Part shown: piece after piece, positions 21,730-33,599 of the stretch
Layout of the letters: each line of letters starts with the position of its first letter
How positions within the stretch are numbered: the first letter of the stretch is position 1
NCBI GenBank assembly: GCA_958496175.1
Contig: OY292278.1
Span: 36,332,001-36,396,000 of the forward strand
Length of the DNA: 64,000 bases
Reading direction: 5' to 3'
Source of the DNA: Sisyra terminalis
Lineage: Eukaryota; Arthropoda; Insecta; Neuroptera; Sisyridae
Notes under the pieces: model-generated
Told to the model about the DNA's origin: nothing
The model's input: the letters and a program-made list of their open reading frames with translations, nothing else
Databases searched by the model: none
Program-made: the position numbers and the translations under genes

Positions 21730-23130
21730 ATTTATTTCCTTTCCAATTCTTTCGAATAATTTTTGGCGGTATGTAAGTTCCTCTCTTATGCAACAAAATT
21801 CTGTTGAAACCTCAAACTTTTTTTCGCATTAAATTTTCCAAAATTACCGACAGTACAAAAATCACAAATATAATGTACCATAGCACCATGATCTCATCTC
21901 AAGGAATATTGAAGATAGGTAAATAGTATATACCAGTATATACTTTAAGAAAACAATTGGTCTTTTCATTATTGTAAATAGATAAGATTTAGGTTTTTAA
22001 TTTGGTACCTAATCTTTCCGATTGGTTTTAATCTAAAATATCAATTTTATTTGCAACAAAAATATTATGTAGTATAGTTTACCAAAAATAAATTATCTAA
22101 CAAAAATATTGAGTTAATTTTTGACCAAGATTCTGTAACGGAATGTTTCAACTACGTATTTCAATTGCCAAGCAATCATATTGACTAGTCATTAAATAGA
22201 AGCTATGGAATCTTTTTACAACTAGAATGATACAATTCACCCTTGAAATACGTATCTATCTGAAGTATCAACCTGTTTATATTTTGGATTAATATTTATT
22301 TTGTATAGTTTACTTTTGAAAAATTGTACTGAACTACATTTGTTTTGCAGTATATTTTTACATTACAAATTCAAAGTCAATTGTAAACGAAAAATAATTT
22401 TATTTTATTTTCTTTTTGGGTTAAAACCTTCTCATTAACGTTAATTCACAAAAACTAAACAAACGATGATGGTGAGGAAGAGGAACGAGGAAGTAGAGGT
22501 AACTCGATTTCAGAACACGTGGTTGTTAAAAATTCCACACTTAAACACGAACAATTAATCACGTTAATCATATTTAAACATAAGGCCACTAAAACTTACT
22601 GTAAAAAATATACATTTCTTAATTCATTGAATTAGAGAAAACATTGCTCTTCGATTTAAAGCCGCATATATTCACCATTCGTATACGAATAGTGTTTAAG
22701 TGTTTAAGTGTTGAATATTTAATTGTTACCTGGTGTCATATCCATACACGAAGGATAAAAAGAACTTTATAATAATAGGTAGACACTTGTGCAATTATAG
22801 TTCGTCACTGCGCACCTATTAGAATTGCAACAAAGGATTAGGGTAAAATTTGAATTTTTTATGTCCGAAAACAAATCCTTACAAATTCGTGAATATAAAT
22901 AACCGTAAAAAACGTTATAATATAATTGCTAAAGAAATTTTTAAACTTATGGTTATTGAGACTTTTGGATAGGACATTTTTTAAACCTACCAACAGTAAT
23001 CGTGACAATTCTAAGAAGCATTAGTGTTCTATTGATGCTTTAATATAAAAATAACGTAAACAATTGAAGCAATAATGCGATTATTTTCTAATATGGTTCA
23101 CCTGAATGAGATTTGAACAGCCTCAATACT
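21730..23130. other. No gene recognised
   Basis: Contains a lone GTATTTCAATTGCCAAGCAA motif (about 22156) related to the 3.5-4.0 kb repeat. There is a possible short plus-strand open frame from ATG 22466 running to a donor-like GAG|GTAACT at 22499, an E box CACGTG (22516), and a 14-bp palindrome ATTCGTATACGAAT near 22677. None is enough for a gene call. Confidence 0.35.
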
Positions 23131-23134
23131 ACAG

Positions 23135-23460
23135 GTTAGGGCTTATTGTGATTCCTGGGTCCCTATTTTACCTATTAGAAGCTGAAAAAATTTCTGCAAC
23201 CGACTAACAAGATGCTGTTCAACCAATTCAGAACTAGGATTGGAGATCTCCTGTTTTTTTAATCACCAATACAGGCCAAGTTTCCTTATATTTCAACAAA
23301 ATATAAGAAATAGTTTCATCCTTTGTCTGGAAGAATCACGATATCGGATCCAACAGTACCCAAATTAGTATGAAGATGCTTTCTCCTGCCCCAGTGGGCG
23401 GTTATGAGGCCTGTTACCAATCTGGCCTACTTAAATTAAGTATTTCAGCAGTTAGATTTT
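23135..23460 (+). mobile_element. tRNA-like SINE (family C), copy 2
   Basis: Shares GGGCTTATTGTGATTCCTGG, AGAAATAGTTTCATCC, GGGCGGTTATGAGGCC (compare CATGGCCAGTTATTAGA in copy 1) and AAGTATTTCAGCAG with the 7.8-kb copy, in the same order and spacing. The A/B-box-like stretch is more decayed here. Confidence 0.55.
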
Positions 23461-23469
23461 GAGAAAGAT

Positions 23470-26400
23470 TTTTTAAAATTCTTTTGATGTATTTTTGCCC
23501 CTTGGTGTTACCCTACAAGGTACAATGATTAATATAAAGCCACTGTTTGATATTTTTTTTCACCGCCAATTTCGTGACACCAAACACTGGTTTTGGACCA
23601 ACGAAATGGACCAATCAAATCACATCTTTCATTTTTGAAATTCTTCGTAACTAACGTAAAGAGCTTTGAGTCGGCGCAAAACTATCATTCTTACCAATTT
23701 TTTATTTCAAGCTTAGCGTAAATAACAACTGAAGCTCAGCTTATAATACCGTTTGCTATGCAAGACTTGATAGTTTAGGCATCGATTTGGAATTAGTTAT
23801 TTACGGTAAATTAGAAGCTTTGTTAATGAGAAAGTCTTTATTTTATTTTTCGTTTTTTTGTTAATAAGATTTTGTTTTGTTTCTCTAGTTTGGTTCTAGA
23901 AGATGCTTTAAATGCTATAAAATACGCAGGGGTTATATGTACATATCTACTTAGTCTTGAAACTATATTACAAACTAATCAGTTTAGATGGACCATTTAT
24001 ATATAGGGAAACTCTTTTGAAATTGCGTAATACCATTGAATCAACAAAAACCATTTTTCTTCTTCAAATAAGTTAAAGAAACAATTTTAATTAGCAAAAA
24101 GCAACATGAGACATCTGCGCTTATAAAGTCTTCGTCGAAGGGAACTTGGATGTTAATCAAACACCTTAATGTTAATCTTCAAACAAATCAGTTTATTTTT
24201 ATCGTTTTATCGTTTCATCTTCGGTAGAAGACGTCGAAAATTCTCCATCTCCACATCTCTTATTTTATTACAAATATAACGGTCCTGTCAGTCCAATTCC
24301 TCCAGCACATGTTTAACTTCCTCGTATTACCATACATTGATTATACAATATACTACCATACACACATATAATATACCTATAACCATAGATCTGAAGATAC
24401 ATAGGTTTATACAAATTCAAAAACACACAAACTCATAACTCGCTACTAAAATGGCAGTTTATTATCGCGGAGGTATTAGAAAATATTTGCTCATTTCCAT
24501 ATTCAAATTTACAGTTTCGATAGCGACGATTTATAACGCAAAGAACATAAGTCAAAGAATTTGAATAAATTTGTGTTTGGAATTGAGAGGATTTTGGGAG
24601 TAATTTAAACATTGAAATACTTGCGTTTTATATTTCGGTTTTATCAATAAAACAAGAATGTTTTTATTAAAAGAATTCTTATAACATTGTTTTCTTGAAA
24701 TAAAATTTGAATTAATCCACCGAATACTTTAAATCGAAAGCTTGGATGTAGAAATATTTGGAACTAAGATCCACTTTACTAACGAATTTGATTGATTAAC
24801 TTTCTAAACCCACAAACTGTGGTTCTAATTGCAGTTTTGCCATTATTTGAAGATGGTCAAATCAAAATTTTGCCACACCTGAATCTTCTTCGGCGAAGAC
24901 ACCACTGCATATTTGTCATTCTTGTCCCACTTTTGGCCATTTAAATTTGAATAATATTTGTAATAAAAACTTAACGTTAATTGGCTCATTAATTATAATC
25001 ATTAAATTTAAACGATCTGCCGTTTTAACAGTCCAACACAACGCCCTCCGGCAATGTATTGTACTTCTTCGTAATTTGTTCTTTTTGAAAGACGACTTAA
25101 ACGATTTCTAATTCCTCATCGGTAGATATAACTACATGAATGCAACACAACACCGCGAAACGATCTAAATTGCAGACTCAAGAAATTGGTCTTGAATTTG
25201 AAAAACAGGTTTGCAAATCAATCACTATCGAACGTCGATAAATTTGCGAATTAATTGCAAGAAATTGATGCGAAATTTATGCAAAACAAATGGGAAACGT
25301 CAGTTTGTTTTAATTGGATTTTTCGATGCCAAAAGTTAATTGTTAAATTTCTTGGGCTTAAAAATGTTAATTGATTGAATTTTTTTTTGAATTATAAGTC
25401 TATTCGAAATATTTTTCGTTATTATAAACTATACTTAAGAAAATTACATGGAAAACCTTCAAAAGTTGAAGAAAAAAATCATCCCTAACGATTATTTTAA
25501 GTAAAAATAACTTCTCTTAACACGCAAAGCTACTTATACCTAAATCGAACAGTGGTGTAATTAAAAAAATAATAAAAACGAATCGAACAAGGTTTGTTGC
25601 TCCTTTATTGTTTTTCGCCAAGAAACATTAAATCGTGCCGATTGATAAGCAACCAAAAAATTGTTCTTTTTTTTCTCCAATTTACTTTTCTGAAACTCAT
25701 TGAATTACTTTTGGTAATTCAATAATACTAAATCAACTGAATTTAATTGAGAAGAATGTTAATTTTATGCTCTTTTGTGCGATTCGGCATGCACAAATCA
25801 GTTTGTGTGAGCACAAAGACCCAGATTTCAGAAGTGAGGCATTTAGATCAATTTAATATGATCTAATAATATCATTTGGAAAAAAATCGAACACAAGTAT
25901 CGTAAAGGTTGAGGTCTTGTTTATAATATGGAGTAATACAATAGCGTGTTTTGGATTCATTGAAATTCGGCGCGTGGGTATTACTTCAATATTTTATAGA
26001 CAATATTTTTATTGATGACGAATATATTATTTTTGGAGTCTTTATAATTTAATGATATAGTTACACCTTTATCATGAGAATGATGTTGAGAAATATTGTT
26101 GAAAATTAATTTTATTACACTATTAGAAATGATCAATTTTCACCAGTTACTCTATACGTTTTTGGATAGACCGTAAATTATGGAAGATTTTTTAACTATG
26201 GTAGATTCACATGATTATCTTAAATTTAATAAGGATTATAATCCAATGCAAAGAATTGAGTACTTGAACTATAATTTTGCAACAGATTTCATCGGGAAAG
26301 TCCAACTTCTTCAGGTGCTAGACTGTATTGTAATCTTATCCATACCAATAAATTCCACTCACTTATCAAAAACCCAAATCGGGATTAACCAAAGAAATAG

Positions 26401-26820
26401 AACAAAATCTAAATAGAGTATAGTTTTCATATGAGATTTATTATATTTATATATTCTTAGCTGAGCTTTTCTTTTGCTTGCCATAAGCAATATTTTCTAC
26501 TGGTTTAATATTATACAAAGATGAAGATAACTTTTTCTGGAAAACTTAAAAGATAAGAATTTTTATATACCTAAATTTAATAAAATGACATCAGTGAGTG
26601 AGGTAGAATAAAGGAATTTTACCCTCGTATTTCCGTAGGGTTTGTTTGACTATATATTTCAAAAAATACATTGAGGGTTTTATATAAGGTAAATTTGATA
26701 TTTTTTTTTATCAAAAACTTTTAATAAAATCAATTCTTGGTAAGCTTAAAGCAATGGGATCAAATATGATATAAACGACATTTGAGATAATCATTTCCTT
26801 CGATGAAAGAGTTGAGACCT
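23470..26820. other. No gene; candidate regulatory DNA
   Basis: AT-rich. Two less decayed-looking blocks are 24850-25080 (many homeodomain-type TAATTA/ATTAAT words, then GTCCAACACAACGCCCTCCG) and 24120-24260. A 78-codon frame at 26180-26416 has no support. No RNA gene or definable mobile element. Confidence 0.35.
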
Positions 26821-26824
26821 GACC

Positions 26825-27540
26825 ATGGCGGTTAAGGTGGTTCTTCCATGTGATGAATAAAAAAAAGTCAATATTTTTTTTTGCATATTATTTATAAAAA
26901 GTATATCAAGAACCACCATTTACTTTAACAATGTCAAATCTACTACAATTAAATCAGATTTTATAGTCAATTTAAATTTTATGTATTTTAAGGGGGGTCT
27001 TCCGTGTGATTCAAAAATTGGATACTTTTTTATCGCATAAATTGCTTCCTTGACATGTCTAGAATCTGTAAAGTAGATTTTTAAATATATGAAATAGTTC
27101 TAAAGATACAGCGGTTGATGTAATTTTGAACCATACTTTAAACTTTGAACGCGTTTTTCTTGGAACTTTGTTTTTCAATAAATTTCCCTCCCTCATAAAT
27201 CAAGAACGGTTTGACCAACTAACTTTCAAATTAAACGGCAGACTTAGCAAATGTAGACGTACGGAAATAACTATAATAATGTAAAAAAAAAACAGTGAAT
27301 TTTCAACTTTATCTTTATAAGTCTGCCAAAAATCTAAATCATTCCAACCTTTTAAGCTTACAGATTATAAAAAAGTTGTTTTATTTCAATTTCACAAAAG
27401 CCAATCAGCTTAAATCGTGGAAATAGTAATGGTCCATTTTTTCGAGAAGGGTATCTTTGAAGGGCTATATCTCACGTTTTACTGAAGTGTTTTGATTAAA
27501 AATTTATATATATACGCTTAAAATAAACATAAATACATGA
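26825..27540. repeat. Possible decayed DNA element with internal repeat
   Basis: GTGGTTCTTCCATGTGAT (26838) and GGGGTCTTCCGTGTGATTC (26995) are direct relatives about 157 bp apart, each followed by a T-rich run. The remainder is moderately complex and unassigned. No termini or target duplications found. Confidence 0.35.
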
Positions 27541-27873
27541 TTATAGCTCAAAGCTACATTTTTTCATTGGTTTTGATAGAAAAAAATTAAAAAGCAGGCC
27601 ATCGCACAGGAGAACCTCCTTAAATTCTTTGTAAAAACGGTATAGGGACTTACTGTGTAAAATTATATCAAAGCCCATTTTCTCCAAAAAATTTTTATTG
27701 TCTACTAGCTTACATGTGAGGCACTCCAATTGCTAATATAAATTATTATATAAGGCTTTAAAATTACAAAGATCCTAGTTTTGAATTTCTTTCAGCAAAT
27801 TTTTTATGCGGAAATGCATCATTTGTGTTTAAAGGATTCAACATTAGCGTTATTTATAAAATTTACCAAAGAA

Positions 27874-27978
27874 GAATAAACAGTGGTTTGTATGATTCCT
27901 GATAAAGATGATAGATATTAAATGGAGCCCGCTTTCCCTGAATTAATTTCTTTAAGTTATGCAAACCACTGTTTATTC
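27874..27978. mobile_element. Small inverted-repeat element (MITE-like), 105 bp
   Basis: Perfect 17-bp inverted ends GAATAAACAGTGGTTTG (27874-27890) and CAAACCACTGTTTATTC (27962-27978). Weaker pairing continues outward into TTATAAA..TTTA flanks. No internal coding. Confidence 0.65.
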
Positions 27979-28124
27979 TCCGTTTATAAATTTAACAAAC
28001 AACTGATATTGTTGAACCATTAATATACCAAAAAAAAAATATTTGTAATAAATTATCTCAAGGAAATAGGATTCCAATCATAACCTATCCTTTTTAGGAG
28101 GAATTGACAAATTTTCTGGAGATT

Positions 28125-28796
28125 CAACTCATTTTGTTCCTAATGTATTAAAGAAACTACTCAACAATCACAAAAATGATATTCCACAACCGCATGCGGC
28201 TTGTGGGCGACGATTTCCAACCCTTACATTCAATTCTCTAAAAGAGACAAGGATAAATTAGCGACTAAAACAGAAGAAATAGATAGTTAATATTTACTGA
28301 ATTCCTTGATGTATTTTTTAAAAATGATCAGCTTGCAATTGTTGCAGAAATGGGGGTTTAAAACTTTATTTTTAACCCTTAATAATTATTAATATACTCT
28401 TGAGTTTAATACAGTCATATTTTGCAACCAAAAAAAATGATATAAAAGATGCTTCTTTAGTGTTTTGCAACTCATTTTGTTCCTGATGTATTAAAAAAAC
28501 TACTTAACAATCACAAAAACGATATTCCAAAGCCGCATGCGGCTTGTAAGCGAAAATTTGCAATTGTTCCTTTAAACTCTCTAAAATAGGATAAATTTAC
28601 GACTAAAACAGAAGGAATAAACCATTTATATTTACTAAATTACTAAACGAATTTTAAAAAAATGATCAGCTTGTTATTGTTACAAAACGGGGGGTTTCAA
28701 ATTTCATTTTGACCCCTTAATAATTATTAAAATACCCTTAAGTTTAATACAGTCATATTTTGCATCCAAAAAATATTATAAATGTTGTTTCTTTAG
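28125..28796. repeat. Tandem duplication, 343-bp period
   Basis: Two direct copies start at CAACTCATTTTGTTCCT (28125 and 28468). Both carry the palindromic GCCGCATGCGGC-like core (28188 and 28529), ATGATCAGCTTG, GGGGGTTT, CCTTAATAATTATTAA and TTTAATACAGTCATATTTTG. The frame at 28760-28951 lies at its end and is not a gene. Confidence 0.85.
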
Positions 28797-28959
28797 AATT
28801 TGAAGTACAAAATTTTTTGATTTGTGGTACAAAAATTCTTCTAATTCCAATTCTTTTGAAATCATACACATGTGCAAATTATGTTTTGTATAATTTATTG
28901 GGGGAAAAATGTGAAATTTATTCAAAACAGGTGGTTGCTTCAAATATATAATTTGAATA

Positions 28960-29620
28960 AAACAGTACAGTGCTTATAAAATTTGTATTCATGCTCGTGA
29001 TTTAAGATCATTAAATAGTTATGTAATGACAAAAATTCATTCTCATAATCATAAAAAATGAACCCAATTCCAGGCTAGTTTTAGAGACTAAAAACCAAGA
29101 TTCTGGAACGCTTTTGAAACGATTCTCAAGTTCAAATGCTTACAATTAACTATTCAAATATTATTTGTAATAATCATATAATTTTTGAGTGTGAGAAAAG
29201 AGATTTATAGCTCTCCGTTTTGGCGTTTCAATGCAACATAAAGACATATTTTTTTTATGAATTTTTCATTCAAATCAACTGGCCTTATTAACGTCCAATT
29301 AACGAATTTATTTCAATACGTTCCACTCAATTATTTTGTGGAGAAAAATTCAATTGATGCAATTCAAGATATCGCTTAATTTTTATCTTCAATTGGTCAA
29401 AGTTATTTTTGCAAAAGATGAAATTAAAAACCGTTTTTTTTTGGTTTATTTTTGGCCATCATTGAGATTACGAGATTCTTTTCAAATGCTACGATTTTCG
29501 GTGGTAATTTGATGTCAATTATTTCTAGCTACTTGTCGGTAGGAATTAAGTTATTTTTAGAGAAGTGTAGCGTGACAAATTTTGAAAAATTCCCATCTTC
29601 AGCTTCTTGTAAATAAACGA
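28960..29620. other. No gene; possible conserved non-coding block
   Basis: Between 29210 and 29460 the sequence has lower apparent decay, with CCTTATTAACGTCC and AATTAACGAATT words. It lies close downstream of the candidate first exon on the minus strand, so an intronic regulatory role is possible but unproven. Confidence 0.3.
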
Positions 29621-29720
29621 GAGGTAGAGTCTCAAGTGTTTCGTGTCTCTTCAACTAATTGGAGGGCTTTTTTCTTCTTCAAAATAAATATATAAAAAAA
29701 ATAATATGGTAGATACTTAC

Positions 29721-29859
29721 TTTTTCGCATTAAATCCGACAAATGCATTTTTAAATTTTCCACTGAAAGTTGCAAATTGGCACAATTTTTCAACAAAAAA
29801 AAATCGTTCACATTTTCACGTAATTTTCCAGCACTGCACTCGAAACTTTCAAAATTCAT
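29721..29859 (-). CDS. Candidate first coding exon of unrecognised minus-strand gene
   Basis: On the minus strand an ATG at 29859 opens 46 codons (MNFESFECSAGKLRENVNDF at the start, LSVENLKMHLSDLMRK at the end). The frame reaches a strong donor, AAAAA|GTAAGTAT at 29720, in phase 1. The start sits below a GC-richer 5' block (29860-30240), as expected for a promoter-proximal exon. A five-codon upstream frame (ATGGTC...) overlaps the start. The peptide is soluble-looking with a regular leucine pattern, suggestive of helix or coiled coil; no family recognised. No partner exon with a good phase-1 acceptor is evident between 29.7 and 5.3 kb, other than the weak AG at 5285-5284. It may start the left-end gene through a 24-kb intron, or belong to another transcript. 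Confidence 0.45.
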
Positions 29860-30240
29860 AGACCATTTTCTTTCCGCCGAATTTCAATTGTTGGCACAGG
29901 GTCACTAGTTTCAAACGGATATGTGGAGAATGGATTGAAAATGAAACAAACTGAATTTCTTTCGGTTTAGTTGGAGAGCCGCAACTTCTTCGATGAAGTC
30001 AGCCAGTCGAATAAAGAACCAATCGAGTGTGGAGTGCGAAGAACGAAGGCCAGAAAAAACGAAGAATGAAGATGACGAAGAAGTAGGAGAAGACAGCAGG
30101 AGCCGCAGCAGCAACTATGAACCTTTCAACCGGTTCCCATAATCAACCGCGTGTCTCAATTTTAGATCTTCACGATCTTCAGCATTCTTGTCGGTTCCTC
30201 CGCGTCTGCCTTTCAGTGTTTGCTTTTCGATTTAAAATAA
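29860..30240 (-). promoter_or_regulatory. GC-richer 5' region / probable promoter and 5' UTR
   Basis: Immediately upstream (minus strand) of the candidate first exon. It is visibly less AT-rich than its surroundings and contains CTGCTGCGGCTCCTGC-type and TTCTTCG-rich stretches on the minus strand. The 67-codon minus-strand frame at 29911-30114 lies inside and is probably untranslated leader. No clear TATA box was found. Transcription start unknown. Confidence 0.4.
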
Positions 30241-31195
30241 TCTTCAGATTTGTGACAAAAACATTCCTTCCTTGATTCCTTCGACCAAAAAACGAAGAAA
30301 TCTTAAATATGTTCTTTATTTCTTCTTTTTTAAGTCATAAAAATTTCATTGTTGTATAAAACGTAGCTCGTTTATGTCGAAAGAATAATAAAATTTACCC
30401 TAAAATAAAAAGGGAAATAATGGTACAAACATAACTACCTAATTTATAAATATTGGTTTACTAGCTGATCCCCGCGACTTCGTCTGCGTAACGTATTTTA
30501 TTTTTCTTATTTCTTTTACGAAAATATATTCATATTTAAAAACACTTCACACTCTCGAAAAAGACACATTTAATAAACTGTTGCAAAGAATAAAATAGTT
30601 CTATGTAATAATCAATTAATTTTCAAAAAATATTTATAAATATCTAAAAAGAGTATGTTCAATTGTGTATACCTACGGTAGGTATACCTACCGTGAACTA
30701 AATAATCCATAAATCAATCAGCATCTATACATAAATAAAAAATATCGCCAAGTTCAATAAATTCGGTCTTCATTATAACAAAAAAAAATCGAAAGTTATC
30801 AAAAAACTCGCGTCAAAATAACCCCATTTCACTGTTTCGATTCCCGAATGAACCTTTTTCCAAAAACTATTATACTATTGTACTGTGCAACACAACCGCA
30901 AAATTGAAATTTGTACAATTGCACGAAACCCAGTTCTTCCATAATCATGTATAACAATTATGTATCTGTAAACTTATTATTAAAACATCTGAATTTCAAC
31001 TATATAATTAACCCATATTGGATAGTCAAGTGTTCACCATACACGATTTGGCGTATGCCTTTTGCTCTGGAAGAGGATTTCAAATTTCCTTTATCATTAT
31101 GATGATATGATTATTTATTATTTATCATTATGATTATTTCTAACTGGAATTGCGTTTTTTTTTCGTGATCCCTTTTTCGCGCTTGCAAATAAAAG

Positions 31196-31246
31196 ATATT
31201 GTGCCCCCCTCTAAGAAAAAATCCTGAATCCGCCCTTGTCTGTTAG
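31196..31246. mobile_element. DNA-transposon terminus (hAT-like), fragment
   Basis: The minus strand reads CAAGGGCGGATTCAGGATTT, then AGAGGGGGGCAC. This is the kind of end seen on hAT-type elements (CAGGGGCGGATCCAGG...GGGGGGC). The other terminus was not located, so only a fragment is claimed. Confidence 0.4.
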
Positions 31247-31397
31247 GGTAGGAAATTTCAAAAAAAAATCTTATTACATGCCTACTTCCTATAAGGAACC
31301 GAATATTAAAATTTCATCAGTCAGAGGGGGTATATAAATACACGATTTTATATATGCACGGTTTTAAAAACGTATTTACTTTAAGCTTTATTTCTAT

Positions 31398-31422
31398 TAT
31401 TATTATTATTATTATTACTATT
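31398..31422. repeat. (ATT)n microsatellite
   Basis: About seven consecutive ATT units followed by imperfect ones, inside the interval that interrupts family A copy 3. Confidence 0.85.
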
Positions 31423-32019
31423 ACTTTTTTTTCGTTAATATTTCCTTACTGAGGATCTATTTGCAACAATTTTGTAAAAAAAAAGTTTACTATCAGATAA
31501 TTATCTATAAAAACATTTATATTTCAAAAAGGCAATTTTTTGTACTTTAAATTAAATTACTGTGCTTTTTATTAATTCTACTAAAATATTAAAACAGATC
31601 ATTTTTTAACCTTTAAATACCTTTCGAATGATATATGACTCGCCTATCTAAAGTAAAATTGTTTTTTCATCCCTCAGTTTTACGTAGCATTCCCTTATTA
31701 TTTTTAAGAAATGATAAATAGCCTAACGTGTGTGAGTAATAGTGTTGTATCTTAGTATAAAGTTATTAAATTCGGTTGTTCCGTTCTTTAGTTAAATCAC
31801 CAGCGCACGCGATATAAGAAAGTTTTTTAGTAATTTTTTCACACATTATTGGAGTTTAAGTATAGATTCCTAATTTTTTGAAAATTTAGTATAGCCTATA
31901 TTCACCGGAAATAGTGTAGCTTCTCAACAGTGAAAGAATTTTTTAAATCGGTCAAGTGGTTTGGGAGCCTATTCAAAGCAAACAAACAATCAAATCTTTC
32001 CTCTTTATAATAATGAGAT

Positions 32020-33420
32020 AAAAAATTTCGAGGGAAAATTAAGAGAAAAAATGATAAAAGTACAATTATTATATCTTTGATATTAATAATGAGGCATACA
32101 GAATATGTACATGTGAATAAAACGTTTACTATTTGTGCATAGCATAATGTTTTGGCAGTTTTTTTGCGTTTTCCGTTCCTTAAATACATTGCTTTGCTAC
32201 GTTGTGCTATGCTTAAGAATTGTTTTTTTTTCACGTATTTCTCAAGCACCATTTACAATAGTCTCAAGTAACACATTTAAATTTGTGTGACCATTCACTT
32301 CTAAGTTTAATTTTATCCAGATCCAGAAGTTGCTCTCTTAATTTAAAAAATGATTAGAATTTTATTCATTCATTTTGAAAAGAAAAATACAATAAATAGT
32401 ATAAACAATTGCTAATTATTATATGTTAACTCTTAAATATTCACTGTACAGTTTTATTAAAGCAATCAATTATCGAAGATTCCCGAAAATGTTTTTTCCG
32501 CAATTTCAAAATAACACAATAGCCTATAAATTTTCACCATTGATGTCCAAATTTGAGTTCAATAATTTTGGAAAAGTATATGTTACTAGAAGAAGCTGAT
32601 TTTAATTATATTATACAATTTTAGAAAAAGCATTTATTTTTTGTTTTCCATTTGATAATAGGTTTCGTTTCTTGTGAGGTTAAATTCTTTCTTCCAGCAT
32701 TGTCTATCCCTGGCAAGGTTTTTCAAGTTGAAATAGTTCTTTTTTCAGGTTCTCAATTCGTTTTCTTCCTCTTTTCTTGGGACCTCCCCGTTTCTCTTTT
32801 AAATCAAAAGTTGAGCCTTTTATTTTGAAAGTAGCTTAACTCTATTTTAAGAATATTACTTCATATAGCTTCTATTTTTTGCAACAATAAATACATAAAT
32901 TTCACAATCAAAGAAGTTAGTACTTGTGGCTTGTGGGTCGAAAACGAATATCATATCAATAATTTGGAAAAATTGAATAGTAAATCAAAATTTGTTGAAT
33001 AGATAGTAGTTGAATTGAATTTTGAATTTAGGCAACGTTCAAAATAAACAGCTCAATTTCGAATCTTTTTCCGATTATAGAAAAGAAAAAAAGATCCTTA
33101 GCAGAATTTAACTTCTTTCAAGAAGTGTTCACTTATTAATATAAATGTGAATTTGTTACGCTGCAGGTCGGCTAGAATAAAATATTGTACTTAATACAAA
33201 TCATTTATTTTTTTTGTTTCTTTTACAAGCATTGATTTATAAAAATATTTCTTCAGATTTTCACATAAATACTAATAAGAAATCATCGGCTTAAATTATT
33301 TGAAGGTCGAAGTTCAAACTGCAATTGATATTCTTCAATTATTAATTAAAATTAAAAAAGCAAACTTTTTAAATTTATCCAGAAGCATTATGAAGCTTTA
33401 AATTTATTCTTTCTATATAT
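32020..33420. other. No gene recognised
   Basis: The 116-codon minus-strand frame at 31902-32252 starts in unique DNA and runs into the 3' end of the family A repeat, so it is not a gene. The rest is AT-rich with no RNA gene or recognised element. Confidence 0.5.
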
Positions 33421-33428
33421 ATTTTTAT

Positions 33429-33591
33429 TGTTATTTACCGTCGCCGTATAACTACCAAGGTTTTTAGCAACTCTACAATCAATAAAAATTCGTAAATCGA
33501 GAAATATCGAAAATTTACTCGATATGAGATTCCAACCCAACACGTACTAGGTTTGGAGCGGCCACTTTGACCACTCAACCACCAGTAGGAG
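33429..33591 (-). mobile_element. tRNA-derived SINE (family B), near full length
   Basis: On the minus strand the head reads CTACTGGTGGTTGAGTGGTC, then AAGTGGCCGCTCC (A-box region). This is followed by a decayed B box near GGTTGGAATCTC, the TCGAGTAAATTTTCGATATT block, AGAGTTGCTAAAAACC and the tail TATACGGCGACGGTAAATAA. About 163 bp, colinear with 52932-53101. Confidence 0.75.
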
Positions 33592-33599
33592 CTTATAGA

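Larger units (their letters stand above)
30461..32015 (+). mobile_element. Interspersed retroposed repeat, family A copy 3 (interrupted)
   Basis: Begins CTAGCTGATCCCCGCGACTT and ends TCCTCTTTATAATAATGAG. It keeps the palindrome CGGTAGGTATACCTACCG near 30673. Homology stops near 30868 (after TTTTTCCAAAAAC) and resumes near 31800 (CAGCGCACGCGATATAAG), so about 0.9 kb is inserted or replaced. That interval holds a hAT-like end (31196-31246) and an ATT microsatellite. Confidence 0.75.

Noticed and set aside
31902..32252. 116-codon minus-strand frame
   Set aside because: It begins in unique AT-rich DNA and ends inside the 3' end of the family A repeat; low-complexity lysine/phenylalanine-rich translation.
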